Source of the DNA: VAZQ01 sp963739175
GTDB taxonomy: Bacteria; Pseudomonadota; Alphaproteobacteria; Rhizobiales; Xanthobacteraceae
NCBI GenBank assembly: GCA_963739175.1
Contig: CAVTZH010000011.1
Coordinates: forward strand, 717,270 to 781,269
Direction of reading: 5' to 3'
DNA length: 64,000 bases
The translations under genes and the position numbers were made by a program. Below, piece after piece: positions 52,985 through 61,875 of this stretch (its first letter is position 1; each line of letters opens with the position of its first letter). The notes under the pieces were generated by a model that saw nothing but the letters and a program-made list of their open reading frames with translations, did not search any database and was not told the origin of the DNA.

Positions 52985-54273
52985 GCGCGCTTCGTTCCTT
53001 TTGTCGTGTAAAGCCCGACCGCGATCGCGGCGGCCAGCATCACGGCGGCGAGCAGGAACGGCATGCCCGGCAGATAGACGACCGCGCCGGCGCCGATGAA
53101 CAGCGCGAACGACTGCGTGAAAATGCCGGGGCCGATCAGGCTCGCGATCCCCATCAGGCTCGCATTGGCGCCCTGGAGTTGCCCCTGCTCACTCTCGCCG
53201 ACGTGACGGCTCATCAGCGCGAGCGTCGCTGCGCTGGCGATGCCCCACAGCGCCAAGAGCGGAATGCCGGCCATGAACCACAATCCGGTCGCGGCCAGTC
53301 CGAACGCCGCGAAGCCGGCGACTCCGAACACCAGCCCTACCAGCATCGCTTTGGTCTCGCCGAGACGCTTCACCGCCGGGCCGATCAGGCCGCCCTGCAC
53401 GACCATCGCGCAGAGCCCGACCAGCGCCATCACGAAGCCGACGGTCTGTTCGCTCCAGCTGTAGCGATAGAGCATGTAGAGCACGCCGATGTTCGGCAGG
53501 CTCGAATGCGCGAGATGGCCGAGGAAGCTGACCACCGACAGCCAGAGCAGTTGCGGATGCGACCGCAACAGGATCAGCGAGCCGATCGGGTTCGCCCGCT
53601 TCCAGTTGAACGGCGCGCGCTTCTCGGCCGGGAGCGATTCCGGAAGGATGAGCAGGCCGTAGACGCCGTTGATGAGGCTCAACCCCGCCGCGATCCAGAA
53701 CGGCAGCCGCGGATCGTAACCACCGGCGATGCCGCCGAGCGCCGGGCCGAGCACGAAGCCGGCGCCGAACGCGACGCCAAGCATGCCGAACAGCTGGGCG
53801 CGCTTATCCGGCTCGGTGACGTCGGCAACATAGGCATAGGCGGTCGAGATCGACGCCGCGGTGATGCCGGAGATGACCCGGCCGACGAACAGCCAGGCCA
53901 GCGTCGGCGCCAGCGCCATCAGGATGTAGTCGAGGCCGAGCCCGAAATTCGACATCAGGATGATCGGCCGCCGCCCGAAGCGGTCCGACAGCGCGCCGTG
54001 GATCGGCGAGAACAGGAACTGCATCAGCGCCCAGGCGGTGCCGAACAGGCCGAGATAGTCGGATGCGCGCACCGCATCGCCGCCGACGAAATCGAGCACC
54101 AGCTTCGGCAGCACCGGGATGATGATGCCGAGCGCCAGCATGTCGAGCAGCACGGTGATGAAGATGAAGGTGAAGGCGGCGCGGCGCACCGGCGCGTCGG
54201 CTTGACCTCCATTCGTCGAAGACGCGGTAAACGCGCTAATGGCTCCGGCACGAGGACCGCAATACGCGAGCAT
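52981..54273 (-). CDS. MFS transporter of the TetA/multidrug efflux type
   Basis: About 430 residues, twelve TM segments. TetA-type motif A after TM2 is GALSDRFGRRPIILMSNFGL; TM1 LLDMLALGIIIPVLPKLVLD; antiporter motif C region GFVLGPALGGIAGG. The start is uncertain: ATG 54271-54273 has a good GAGGG six to seven bases upstream; a GTG at 54189 begins MRRAAFTFIFITVLLDM and would skip a repeat element that lies in frame at 54214-54246. ATG 54310-54312 is also possible. Overlaps the amidohydrolase start by 4 bp. der lies just upstream on the same strand. Confidence 0.85.
   Translation of the reverse strand: MLAYCGPRAGAISAFTASSTNGGQADAPVRRAAFTFIFITVLLDMLALGIIIPVLPKLVLDFVGGDAVRASDYLGLFGTAWALMQFLFSPIHGALSDRFGRRPIILMSNFGLGLDYILMALAPTLAWLFVGRVISGITAASISTAYAYVADVTEPDKRAQLFGMLGVAFGAGFVLGPALGGIAGGYDPRLPFWIAAGLSLINGVYGLLILPESLPAEKRAPFNWKRANPIGSLILLRSHPQLLWLSVVSFLGHLAHSSLPNIGVLYMLYRYSWSEQTVGFVMALVGLCAMVVQGGLIGPAVKRLGETKAMLVGLVFGVAGFAAFGLAATGLWFMAGIPLLALWGIASAATLALMSRHVGESEQGQLQGANASLMGIASLIGPGIFTQSFALFIGAGAVVYLPGMPFLLAAVMLAAAIAVGLYTTKGTKRA
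54214..54246. repeat. REP-like GTCGAAGAC palindrome, copy 2, inside the MFS N-terminus
   Basis: GTCGAAGACGCGGTAAACGC followed by GCTAATGGCTCC. On the minus strand it is translated as part of AISAFTASSTNGG in the longer MFS reading. Shares the GTCGAAGACGCG...AACGCGCT...ATGGCTCC core with 62961. Confidence 0.8.
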
Positions 54274-54283
54274 CGCATCACCC

Positions 54284-55693
54284 TCACCGCTGCTTCTTTT
54301 TCTTATGGGCATAGGGGTTCGCTTTCTCCCGCAGCGTCAAGCGCACCGGCGTGCCCGGCAGGTCGAAGGTCTCGCGCAGGCTGTTGACGAGATAGCGCTT
54401 GTACTGGTCGGGCACCTTGTCGGCGCGGCTCGCGAACAGCACGAAGGTCGGCGGCCGGCTTTTCGCTTGTGTCACGTAATCGAGGCGGATGCGGCGGCCC
54501 GACACCGCGGGCGGCGGATGCGCCGAGGTCACGCCTTCGAGCCAACGGTTGAGCGCGGCGGTCGGCGCACGGCGATTCCACACCTCGTGCGCGTCGATCA
54601 CCGCCTGCATCAGCCGGTCGAGCCCGGCGCCGGTCATGCCCGACACCGCCACCACCGGCACGCCCTTGAGCTGCGGCAGCCAGTGATCGGTCTCTTCGCG
54701 CAGCTTCTTCATCGCGCCGGGCTGGCTCTCGACCAGGTCCCATTTGTTCATGCCGATGACCACGGCGCGGCCCTCGCGCTCGGCGAGATCGGCGATGCGC
54801 AGGTCCTGCTCCTCGAACGGCGCCTGCGAATCCATCAGCACGATCACCACCTCGGCGAAGCGCACCGCATTGAGCGCATCCGCGACCGAGAGCTTTTCGA
54901 GCTTCTCGTCGATGCGCGAGCGCCGCCTTAAGCCCGCGGTGTCGTGGATCTTGAAGATGCGGCCGCGCCAGTCGACGTCGACGGCGATCGAGTTGCGCGT
55001 GATGCCGGCTTCCGGACCGGTGAGCAGACGATCTTCGCCGAGCAGGTGGTTGACCAGCGTCGACTTGCCCGTGTTCGGCCGTCCGACGATCGCCACGCGG
55101 ATCGACGCCGGAGGCGCCGGCTCAGCCTCAATCGAAGCATCGGCCTCGTCGTCGGCTTTCTTCTTTCGGCCCTTGCGCGCGGCGGGCTCTGCGGTCTCGC
55201 CCGGCAGCGCGGCGCGCAGCGCGTCGTAGAGATCGGACAGCCCTTCGCCGTGCTCGGCGGAGATCGCCACCGGATCGCCAAGCCCGAGCGCATAGGCCTC
55301 GCCGATGCCGGCTTGCGCGGCGCGGCCCTCGCACTTGTTCGCCACCAGGATCGCCGGCCTGCCGGAGCGGCGCACGAGGTCGGCAAAGGCGCGGTCGACC
55401 GGCAGCGGCCCGGTGCGCGCGTCGATCAGGAACAGCACCGCGTCGGCGGCGGCGATCGCCGCCTCGGTTTGTACCTGCATGCGGCCGGTGAGGCTCTCCG
55501 GCGCCGAGTCCTCGAGGCCGGCGGTGTCGATGGCGGTGAAGGCAAGGTCGCCGAGCCGCGCACTGCCCTCGCGGCGGTCGCGGGTGACGCCGGGCAGGTC
55601 GTCGACCAGAGCCAGGCGCTTGCCCACCAGCCGGTTGAACAGCGTGGATTTGCCGACGTTCGGCCGTCCGACGATGGCGACCGAGTAAGGCAT
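54284..55693 (-). CDS. der: GTPase Der
   Basis: 469 residues with two tandem G domains: G1 motifs VAIVGRPNVGKSTLFNRLVG (residues 4-23) and VAIVGRPNTGKSTLVNHLLG; G3 as DTAG in FTAIDTAGLEDSAPESLTG and KIHDTAGLRRRSRIDEKLEK; G4 as NKCE and NKWD. The C-terminal KH-like domain ends NPYAHKKKKQR. Der assembles the 50S subunit. The linker between the G domains has a charged, variable region (RKGRKKKADDEADASIEAEP). Upstream of the MFS gene, whose candidate starts lie within its last codons. Confidence 0.96.
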   Translation of the reverse strand: MPYSVAIVGRPNVGKSTLFNRLVGKRLALVDDLPGVTRDRREGSARLGDLAFTAIDTAGLEDSAPESLTGRMQVQTEAAIAAADAVLFLIDARTGPLPVDRAFADLVRRSGRPAILVANKCEGRAAQAGIGEAYALGLGDPVAISAEHGEGLSDLYDALRAALPGETAEPAARKGRKKKADDEADASIEAEPAPPASIRVAIVGRPNTGKSTLVNHLLGEDRLLTGPEAGITRNSIAVDVDWRGRIFKIHDTAGLRRRSRIDEKLEKLSVADALNAVRFAEVVIVLMDSQAPFEEQDLRIADLAEREGRAVVIGMNKWDLVESQPGAMKKLREETDHWLPQLKGVPVVAVSGMTGAGLDRLMQAVIDAHEVWNRRAPTAALNRWLEGVTSAHPPPAVSGRRIRLDYVTQAKSRPPTFVLFASRADKVPDQYKRYLVNSLRETFDLPGTPVRLTLREKANPYAHKKKKQR

Positions 55694-55776
55694 GCGCTAA
55701 CCGCCGCTTTTGGAGGAGGCCGCTCTATGCCCCGCCCTACCCGCAAACGCAACCAGGGTGGCGGTTTACAATGCCA

Positions 55777-56284
55777 TCAGCGCGGGGACGGCGGATCGGG
55801 CCACTGCACGCCGCCGGACTGCGGGCGCTGCGTCCCCGGCGGGTCGGGCCACTGCACCCCGCCTTGCGACGAGCGCTGCGGTTGTTGCTGCGGCTGCGGC
55901 TGCGGCTGCGTGCGGCTGCGGGCGAACGGTCACCGGCGTCGGCCGCCGCTCCGGCTCGGCGGTCTCCTCGGCCACCTTCGGCTTGGGCTTCGGTTTGGCC
56001 TTCGGCTTCGGCTTGGCCTTGGGCTCATCGAGCCGCACCGACCCCACTTCCTCCTGCTGGTCCTGCAGCGCGGCGGCCTGGTTGCCCTTGACGAGGTCTT
56101 GCGGAACGCCGCGCGACACGCCCGGCACGCCACCCGGGAACAGCTCCTTGCGTTCGCCCGGCAGCGGCTTCTTGGTGTTGAACCAGTCGCCCGCGAACCA
56201 GTCGGCCGGATCGAAATTGACGCAGCCGCCGAGCGGCAGCGTCAAAGCCGATGCGACAATGATAGCCCGTGCGAAGCCAGCCAT
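55777..56284 (-). CDS. Proline-rich lipoprotein, frameshifted, function unknown
   Basis: Signal MAGFARAIIVASALTLPLGG with lipid-binding Cys next, then VNFDPADWFAGDWFNTKKPL, typical of short outer-membrane-anchored proteins in Hyphomicrobiales. A KPKPKAKPKPKPK run follows. The unshifted frame then goes Ala-rich and ends at 55766. In the next frame the tail is QPQPQPQQQPQRSSQGGVQW followed by PDPPGTQRPQSGGVQWPDPP and SPR, with stop TGA at 55777-55779. The repeated GGVQWPDPP and absence of bias in the other frame favour this reading. One extra base lies at about 55905-55920. Restored length about 168 residues. The YfgM-like gene ends 10 bp upstream on the strand. Confidence 0.75.
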
Positions 56285-56294
56285 CGCCCTGCCC

Positions 56295-56951
56295 TCAACT
56301 CTTGCCGTCGGACGCGCTGAGCGCAATCAGCATCTCGACACGCGTACGCGACGATGCCGGCGCTTCAGGATCGGTCAGGATCGCCGCATACCATTTCATG
56401 GCGCCCGGCCGGTCGCCCGACTTCCAGGCATTGAGCGCGAGCAGTTCGCGCGCGGCGTGGCGGAATTCGCGCCCCGGATGCGCCAGCGGCTCAAGCAGCT
56501 TGCGGGCGTCGATATAGGAGCTGGTGTCGATCAACAACGCGGCGGCGCGCAACGACGCGAGGTCGCGCATCACCTGCTCGATACTGTTATCGTCGGCAAT
56601 CTGCTTGTAGAGGTCGACGGCTTTCGCCGCATCGATCTGTGCGAGCTGGGCCGCCTGGCGGATGCGCGCGAGCGCGCGATAGGCCGGCGTGCCGTCGACT
56701 GCGATCTTCGCGAAAATCTTCTCGGCCTCGTCGTGCTTGCCGCTGTCGGCAAGCGCGATCGCATCTTCGAACTGCGTGCCAACCCGCTCCGACTGCTGGG
56801 TCTGCCGCCATTCGTAGAAGCGCCAGCCGCCGACGCCGACCACGACAAACAGCACCGCCCCGACGATGAGGTATTGGTACCGCTCCCACAGCTTTTTGAG
56901 CTGTTCGCGGCGGACTTCTTCGTCGACTTCGCGGAAGACGTCGTGGGACAC
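56295..56951 (-). CDS. YfgM-like tetratricopeptide membrane protein
   Basis: 218 residues from GTG 56949-56951, with GAGGGG upstream. One TM helix YLIVGAVLFVVVGVGGWRFY (about 27-46), cytosolic N-terminus REVDEEVRREQLKKLWERYQ, and a periplasmic TPR-like domain with helix repeats (DSGKHDEAEKIFAKIAVDGT, RQAAQLAQIDAAKAVDLYKQ). YfgM of E. coli helps periplasmic chaperone traffic at SecYEG (established for E. coli, inferred here). Directly upstream of the lipoprotein gene, a common pair next to der in Alphaproteobacteria. Confidence 0.85.
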   Translation of the reverse strand: MSHDVFREVDEEVRREQLKKLWERYQYLIVGAVLFVVVGVGGWRFYEWRQTQQSERVGTQFEDAIALADSGKHDEAEKIFAKIAVDGTPAYRALARIRQAAQLAQIDAAKAVDLYKQIADDNSIEQVMRDLASLRAAALLIDTSSYIDARKLLEPLAHPGREFRHAARELLALNAWKSGDRPGAMKWYAAILTDPEAPASSRTRVEMLIALSASDGKS

Positions 56952-57152
56952 GTATTACCCCTCGGCCTTTTTTGCCCTTTAGACCCGCCTGGCCGCGCCC
57001 CTACCCCGGGCCGGCCACGACCCCTCAGGGTCCCGAGCGTGCGGCGAGTAGCCTATCGATGTGGCGCGGGCAAGGCAAAACCCTTCAAATCCCCCGTAAC
57101 CCCTTCAAAACTCAGGTTCTACGGCGAGTTTTCCCCTTCCGAGACTGCGCCC

Positions 57153-57980
57153 CTACCGCTCCTTTTTCCGCATCGGATAGACGTGTTCCGGGCCCGGAAA
57201 CGCGCGCGAGCGAACGTCCTTGGCATAGGCCGAGATCGCCGCCTCGATGCCCGGCCCCAGCTGCCCGTAGCGGTGCACGAATTTGGGAACCCGCGGCGAC
57301 AGGCCGAGCATGTCCTCGAGCACCAGGATCTGACCGTCGCAGGCCGCGCTGGCGCCGATGCCGATGGTCGGGATCGCGACCTGCCCGGTAATCTTGCGCC
57401 CGAGCGGCTCGGCCACGGCCTCGATCACGATCGAGAACGCGCCGGCGTCCGCCACCGCCTTGGCGTCGGCTTCGATGCGCGGCCAGTCCGCCTCATCACG
57501 GCCTTGCGCCCGAAAAGAGCCGATGGTGTTGATCGATTGCGGCGTGAGACCGACATGTCCCATCACCGGCACGCCGCGCTCCGCCAGGAACGCGATCGTC
57601 TCGGCCATGCGCCGCCCGCCCTCGAGCTTGATCGCGCCGCAGCCGGTCTCCTTCATCACCCGCGCGCAGGACGCGAAGGCCTGTTCCTTCGACTGCTCGT
57701 AGGAGCCAAACGGCATGTCGATCACCACCAGCGCCCGCTGCGAGCCGCGCATGACGGCATGACCTTGCAGGATCATCATGTCGAGCGTGACCGGCACCGT
57801 GGTCTCGAACCCGTGCATCACCATGCCGAGCGAGTCCCCGACCAGGATCACGTCGCAATATTTGTCGACCAGCCGCGCGGTGTGGGCGTGATATGACGTC
57901 AGGCACACGATCGGCTCGCCGCCCTTGCGCGCCATGATGTCGGGCGCCGTCAGTCGCTTGATCTCGTCTTGCGCGGACAC
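57153..57980 (-). CDS. panB: 3-methyl-2-oxobutanoate hydroxymethyltransferase
   Basis: 275 residues from GTG 57978-57980. PanB transfers a hydroxymethyl group from 5,10-methylene-tetrahydrofolate to 3-methyl-2-oxobutanoate, first step of pantothenate synthesis. Seen: VCLTSYHAHTARLVDKYCDV, ILVGDSLGMVMHGFETTVPV (metal Asp), KLEGGRRMAETIAFLAERGV, GHVGLTPQSINTIGSFRAQG, and IGIGASAACDGQILVLEDML. C-terminus ends EHVYPMRKKER. NnrU-like gene is 16 bp upstream on the same strand. Confidence 0.95.
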   Translation of the reverse strand: MSAQDEIKRLTAPDIMARKGGEPIVCLTSYHAHTARLVDKYCDVILVGDSLGMVMHGFETTVPVTLDMMILQGHAVMRGSQRALVVIDMPFGSYEQSKEQAFASCARVMKETGCGAIKLEGGRRMAETIAFLAERGVPVMGHVGLTPQSINTIGSFRAQGRDEADWPRIEADAKAVADAGAFSIVIEAVAEPLGRKITGQVAIPTIGIGASAACDGQILVLEDMLGLSPRVPKFVHRYGQLGPGIEAAISAYAKDVRSRAFPGPEHVYPMRKKER

Positions 57981-57996
57981 GTGTGCAACCTCTCGC

Positions 57997-58581
57997 CTAT
58001 CTCACGAACGCCGGCACGCCGACGACATAGGGATGGAACCAGAAACCGACCGCCACATACAACAGCGTCCCGACGACGACGGCGAGTGTATCGCAATCGC
58101 GGCCGCCGAGGCCGAAATCCGGCGCACCCGGATCGGTACGATACTTGAGAGTGATGCGGTCATAGACCGCCCACGCTAGGAACGAGCCGAACAATATCAT
58201 CGAACCGAGGTCGCCGTTGGCGAGCAGGTGGCCGAACGCCCACAGCTTGATGCCGACCAGCATCGGATGCTTGAGCACGCGCTTGATGTCGCCCGGGATG
58301 TAGGCCGCTGCGACGCAGACGAAGGCCGGCCAAAGCAACAGATTGTTGACGTGGCGCAACCATCGCGGCGGATCCCAGACGTCGATCATGCCGGCCGCGC
58401 GGTAGCGGGCAAAGCCCCAGCCAATGAGAATAATCGCGACGAGCGACACCAGCGAATAGACGCCTTTGTAGGCTAACTCGCCCATGCGCGCGATCAACGC
58501 CGCGCGCTGGGTGCGCATGGTGGTTAACGTGTGGGCGCCGAAGAACAGGGCGAGCCCGATGATCATGATGCCAAGGCCCAT
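57997..58581 (-). CDS. NnrU family membrane protein
   Basis: 194 residues, about five TM segments: GIMIIGLALFFGAHTLTTM, YSLVSLVAIILIGWGFARY, LLLWPAFVCVAAAYIPGDI, then LLANGDLGSMILFGSFLAWA and VVVGTLLYVAVGFWFHPYVV. The NnrU pattern is GDIKRVLKHPMLVGIKLWAF followed by GHLLANGD. NnrU proteins were named for nitrite/NO-reduction loci; a general membrane role (related to isoprenylcysteine methyltransferases) is likely, and no denitrification genes are nearby. 16 bp upstream of panB, so probably co-transcribed with it. Confidence 0.85.
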   Translation of the reverse strand: MGLGIMIIGLALFFGAHTLTTMRTQRAALIARMGELAYKGVYSLVSLVAIILIGWGFARYRAAGMIDVWDPPRWLRHVNNLLLWPAFVCVAAAYIPGDIKRVLKHPMLVGIKLWAFGHLLANGDLGSMILFGSFLAWAVYDRITLKYRTDPGAPDFGLGGRDCDTLAVVVGTLLYVAVGFWFHPYVVGVPAFVR

Positions 58582-58629
58582 GGGGTTTCCTTAGCATCTG
58601 CGGGATGCGCGTGGGAGGGCGTAGTTAAT

Positions 58630-58651
58630 TGACAATACAGAGATATCTCTT
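58630..58651 (+). promoter_or_regulatory. Probable hicBA promoter and operator
   Basis: TTGACA at 58630-58635 fits a -35 element. The perfect 12-bp palindrome AGAGATATCTCT at 58640-58651 lies in the spacer. HicB antitoxins often repress their own operon through such sites. Confidence 0.55.
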
Positions 58652-58700
58652 ACTTTGGTGTACGGTTCGACTTCTGAGCCCCCCTTGAAGGCACACAGCA

Positions 58701-58937
58701 GTGGATCAAAAGCGCACTTTCACCATCGTGCTCGAACCCGAGGAAGAAGGCGGCTTTACCGTACGCGTTCCCTCAATTCCCGAGATCGTTACCTACGGAA
58801 AAGATGAGCGCGAGGCGATGGCGATGGCTGAAGACGCTATCCGCCTGGTTCTTGAAGACTGCGCCGCGCGTGGGGAGTTTCTTCCACAAGGCGGGCCTGC
58901 GCGCATTCGCGAGATCACTGTCACGCTGGCGGCATGA
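58701..58937 (+). CDS. hicB: HicB family antitoxin
   Basis: 78 residues from GTG 58701. HicB fold: RTFTIVLEPEEEGGFTVRVP, then SIPEIVTYGKDEREAMAMAE and DAIRLVLEDCAARGEFLPQG. It is a short form with no obvious DNA-binding helix after the HicB domain, so a repressor role would depend on the fold itself. Its stop overlaps the hicA start by 4 bp. Order hicB-hicA is reversed relative to the E. coli hicAB locus. A perfect palindrome lies in the promoter region. Confidence 0.88.
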   Translation: MDQKRTFTIVLEPEEEGGFTVRVPSIPEIVTYGKDEREAMAMAEDAIRLVLEDCAARGEFLPQGGPARIREITVTLAA

Positions 58938-59164
58938 ACCAGCGACTCCCGGCGCTCAGGGCCAGGGAGGTCATCCGAGCACTCGAACGCGCCGGTTTCG
59001 TCGTCTCCCGGACTTCAGGCAGTCATTGTCGTCTCGTTCATTCCGTCGACCCAACCCGCAAGGTCACCGTGCCAATCCACAGCGCTGACCTCAAACGCGG
59101 GACGCTGCGTGCCATCATCGCTCAATCCGGCTTGGCCTTGGCCGAATTCTTGGACCTGCTCTAG
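58934..59164 (+). CDS. hicA: HicA family mRNA-interferase toxin
   Basis: 76 residues. HicA pattern: PALRAREVIRALERAGFVVS, RTSGSHCRLVHSVDPTRKVT, VPIHSADLKRGTLRAIIAQS. The catalytic His in GSHCRLVH is present. It degrades mRNA when free; HicB neutralises it. Overlaps hicB by ATGA, as expected for translational coupling. Type II toxin-antitoxin modules are mobile; base composition does not obviously differ from the neighbours. Confidence 0.9.
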   Translation: MNQRLPALRAREVIRALERAGFVVSRTSGSHCRLVHSVDPTRKVTVPIHSADLKRGTLRAIIAQSGLALAEFLDLL

Positions 59165-59290
59165 CAAGTGCCCGGATAGACGAAGGAGGAGCGCCATCAA
59201 TCCGCGGCCGCCGCGGGTGTCCCCGGCTACAATCTTTGTGCTAGCGTTTACGCCAATCGCCGGTCACTGGCGAAACAACGGGAGGTGATC

Positions 59291-60106
59291 ATGACGAAGC
59301 TCATTGCAACGCTTTGGCTCATGTCAATTCTGGCGGCCGGGTCGGTTGCGGCTCAGCCCTTCACGCCCAACGAGAAGGGGGTGACCATGGGCCATTGGCA
59401 TCTCAACTCGCGCGATGTCGAAGCCAGCAAGAAGATTTTCGTGGCGATGGGCGGTACCGCGGTCAAGGCCGGGTTCTTCGAGCTGGTGCGGTTCCCCGGC
59501 GTCATCGTGATGCTGCATCTGCGCGAACCCGCGCCCTCGACCGGCGGCACCGACGGCTCGGTGGTGAACCATGTCGGCTTCACCGTGCAGAACGTGCCGG
59601 AGTCGGTCGCCAAGTGGAAGGCCGCTGGGGTGCCGGTGCAGCCCGGAGCCAACAACCGGCCGGACCAGGCCTGGGTGACCACGCCGGACGGCTTGCGCGT
59701 CGAGATCCTGGAGAACAAGAACCAGAAATTCCCGATCCAGCACGAACACGTCCACTTCTTCGTGCCGCAAGGCACGGTTCCCCAGGTGCAGGCTTGGTAC
59801 GTCAAAATCTTCGGCGCCAAGGCGGCCGTGCGCAACATCAATCCGGTCGCCGACGTTCCGGGCACCCAGTTGCGGTTCAACCAGGTGGCCGCGCCGCTTC
59901 CCGGCACCAAAGGCCGCGTGCTCGATCACATCGGCTTCGACGTGATTGATCTCAAGGCTTTCATCGCCAAGCTGGAAGCGGACGGGATCAAGCTTGACCG
60001 GCCCTACACCCAGTCCGGCCCCGGGGCTGCGCTCGCGTTCATCACCGATCCGTGGGGCACCTATATCGAGCTCAATCAACGGCCCGATCAGGCCTACATC
60101 AATTGA
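59291..60106 (+). CDS. Exported VOC family protein (glyoxalase/bleomycin resistance fold), two domains
   Basis: 271 residues from ATG 59291, with GGAGG five bases upstream; a GTG at 59285 is less likely. Signal peptide ATLWLMSILAAGSVAAQ. Two VOC modules: residues ~30-145 (TMGHWHLNSRDVEASKKIFV, NHVGFTVQNVPESVAKWKAA, GLRVEILENKNQ) and ~150-265 (EHVHFFVPQGTVPQVQAWYV, LDHIGFDVIDLKAFIAKLEA, DPWGTYIELNQRP). Metal-type His/Glu positions are present. Ligand is unknown; the signal peptide indicates a periplasmic protein. Confidence 0.82.
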   Translation: MTKLIATLWLMSILAAGSVAAQPFTPNEKGVTMGHWHLNSRDVEASKKIFVAMGGTAVKAGFFELVRFPGVIVMLHLREPAPSTGGTDGSVVNHVGFTVQNVPESVAKWKAAGVPVQPGANNRPDQAWVTTPDGLRVEILENKNQKFPIQHEHVHFFVPQGTVPQVQAWYVKIFGAKAAVRNINPVADVPGTQLRFNQVAAPLPGTKGRVLDHIGFDVIDLKAFIAKLEADGIKLDRPYTQSGPGAALAFITDPWGTYIELNQRPDQAYIN

Positions 60107-60150
60107 TCGCCGGCGGGCGCTCCCACGCGAGCCGCAGCCCGGTTGAGCAA

Positions 60151-60177
60151 GTAGCCCGGCTTGAGCAAACCGGGCTA
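60151..60177. repeat. GTAGCCCGG palindrome
   Basis: TAGCCCGG (60152-60159) / CCGGGCTA (60170-60177), 8-bp stem with a CTTGAGCAAA loop. Same family as the element at 52057. Confidence 0.75.
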
Positions 60178-60210
60178 GGGCGTATTCACAAATCGGAGGC
60201 TCGCTGGTTG

Positions 60211-60241
60211 ATGTCCGCTTTGTCCCCCCAAAAGCGGACAT
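60211..60241. repeat. Hairpin of the GTCCGCTTT...AAAGCGGAC intergenic repeat
   Basis: Perfect 10-bp stem ATGTCCGCTT (60211-60220) / AAGCGGACAT (60232-60241). A common Hyphomicrobiales repeat that reads as MSALSPQKRTW-type peptide fragments. Another GTCCGC copy lies at 60262. Not coding. Confidence 0.8.
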
Positions 60242-60397
60242 GGGAGCAGACATCAAGCGACGTCCGCTAAGGGCCACAAGTGGACCTGGCGCCTGGTCTG
60301 GGTGGCGTGCACTTTTGGCCCGAGGCGAACCCTCAGGTCGCGAGACAGGTCGGGATCGGGGCGGCGCTCGCGGTGGCTCGGGCTTCAGCTTCGGTCG

Positions 60398-61724
60398 TTA
60401 CGAGCGACCATGCATTTTTGAATACCGGTTAGCCGGCACCGGCAAGCCGAGATGCTCGCGCAGCGTATGCCCCGAATAGTCCCGGCGGAAGATGCCACCG
60501 CCTTTGCAGCTCAGGCACGACCTGATCAATGAATTCGTCAAAGGCGGCGGGGAAGTAGGGAGGCACAAGTACAAAGCCATCGCAGGCGCGATCGACAAAC
60601 CATTCCTCCATCACATCAGCGATCGTCGCCGCGTCCCCGCATGCAAAAAGGTAGCCTCGGGCCACGGCGATTTGATTGTAAATATCCCGCAGTGTGAGAT
60701 TCTCCTTGCGCGCCTTCTCATAGGCAACCTTCGCATGGGTTTGAATTTCGTTTGACAGCGGCAGCTTCGGCACCGGACCATCCAGATCAAACCCTGACAT
60801 GTCGTGCCCGAACCGGCTCGACATCATCTTCAAGGCAACCGCAGGGACAGCGAGGCGCATCAGCTCCGAAAGCTTCTTTCGCGCGTCCTCCTCATTCCGG
60901 CCAACGATCGGCATAAAACCAGGAAGAATTTTGCAGTGGTCCGGATTGCGGCCCCCGTCAGCAACCATGGCCTTCATCGTTGCGTAGAATTCCTTGGCAT
61001 GCTCCTTGTCCAGTTGAGCCGCAAATATCATTTCCGCGAATCGTGACGCAAACTTTTTGCCGTCATCAGAAGCTCCCGCCTGCACAAGTACCGGTTGGCC
61101 CTGTGGCGTGCGTGTCACATTGAGCGGCCCACGCACCGAATAGAATTTGCCGACGTGGTCGAGCGAATGCACTTTTGTCTTGTCGAAATATTCGCCCGTT
61201 TCCGCATTGGTCGTTATTGCCCCTTCCTCCCAACTGTCCCAGAGACCCTGTACGACTTCGACAAATTCCGTGGCCGATTTATACCGGGTGGCGTGGTCCA
61301 CCGGGCCGGCGCTGCCGAAGTTCCCAGCAGCTTCGGGCATCCCCGTGGTCACCATATTCCACCCCGCACGACCGCCGCTGAGCTTATCGAGTGATGCAAA
61401 CACCCGGGCGACGTTAAACGGCGCCGAATATGTGGTCGAGGCTGTGGCGACGAGTCCCACCCTCGATGTCTGGGTGGCCAGCGCAGCATGCAAGGTGAGC
61501 GGCTCGAATCTCAGCATTTGGCCCGGGTGCTGGTCCGGCACGAAAGCGAGACTGTCGCCGACGAACAGAAAGTCGAGCTTTCCTCGTTCGCACGAGTTTG
61601 CGATCGTCTTGAAGATCGAAAAATCCTCGCTGCTGGTCGCGGCTCCCGGAACGCGCCAGCCAGACACATGATTCCCCGTCCCCACAGCGTAGACGCCGAG
61701 ATTTATTTGCCTGCCCGGGTTCAT
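60398..61724 (-). CDS. LLM-class flavin-dependent monooxygenase (NtaA/SnaA/DszA type), frameshifted at 3' end
   Basis: Start ATG 61722-61724 gives MNPGRQINLGVYAVGTGNHV. Seen: NFGSAGPVDHATRYKSATEF, VQGLWDSWEEGAITTNAETG, GQPVLVQAGASDDGKKFASR, DLDGPVPKLPLSNEIQTHAK, and DGFVLVPPYFPAAFDEFIDQ. These are reduced-flavin two-component monooxygenases such as nitrilotriacetate or dibenzothiophene-sulfone oxygenases; substrate unknown. After PELQRR the frame reads WHLPPGLFGAYAARASRLAG to a stop at 60429. In the neighbouring frame it reads GIFRRDYSGHTLREHLGLPV and ends at 60398, as in the family. One extra base lies in 60494-60500. Corrected length about 441. TctC-type gene lies 151 bp upstream on the same strand. 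Confidence 0.85.
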
Positions 61725-61875
61725 TCTTGTTCGTCCTCTTTGAGACAACGCTGTCGCGCGCCAAATCCCACCGTGCTGCGGGCGGCATCGACGATATCTT
61801 GCGGGATGCCACGCGCGCCAAGGTAATGCTGGATGACCTTCCAGACAGATCAATCGCGTATGGCCTTGATGGCTC

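Noticed and set aside
60240..60479. Short plus-strand frame in the repeat region
   Set aside because: Encodes a common repeat-derived peptide and overlaps the true 3' end of the LLM monooxygenase.
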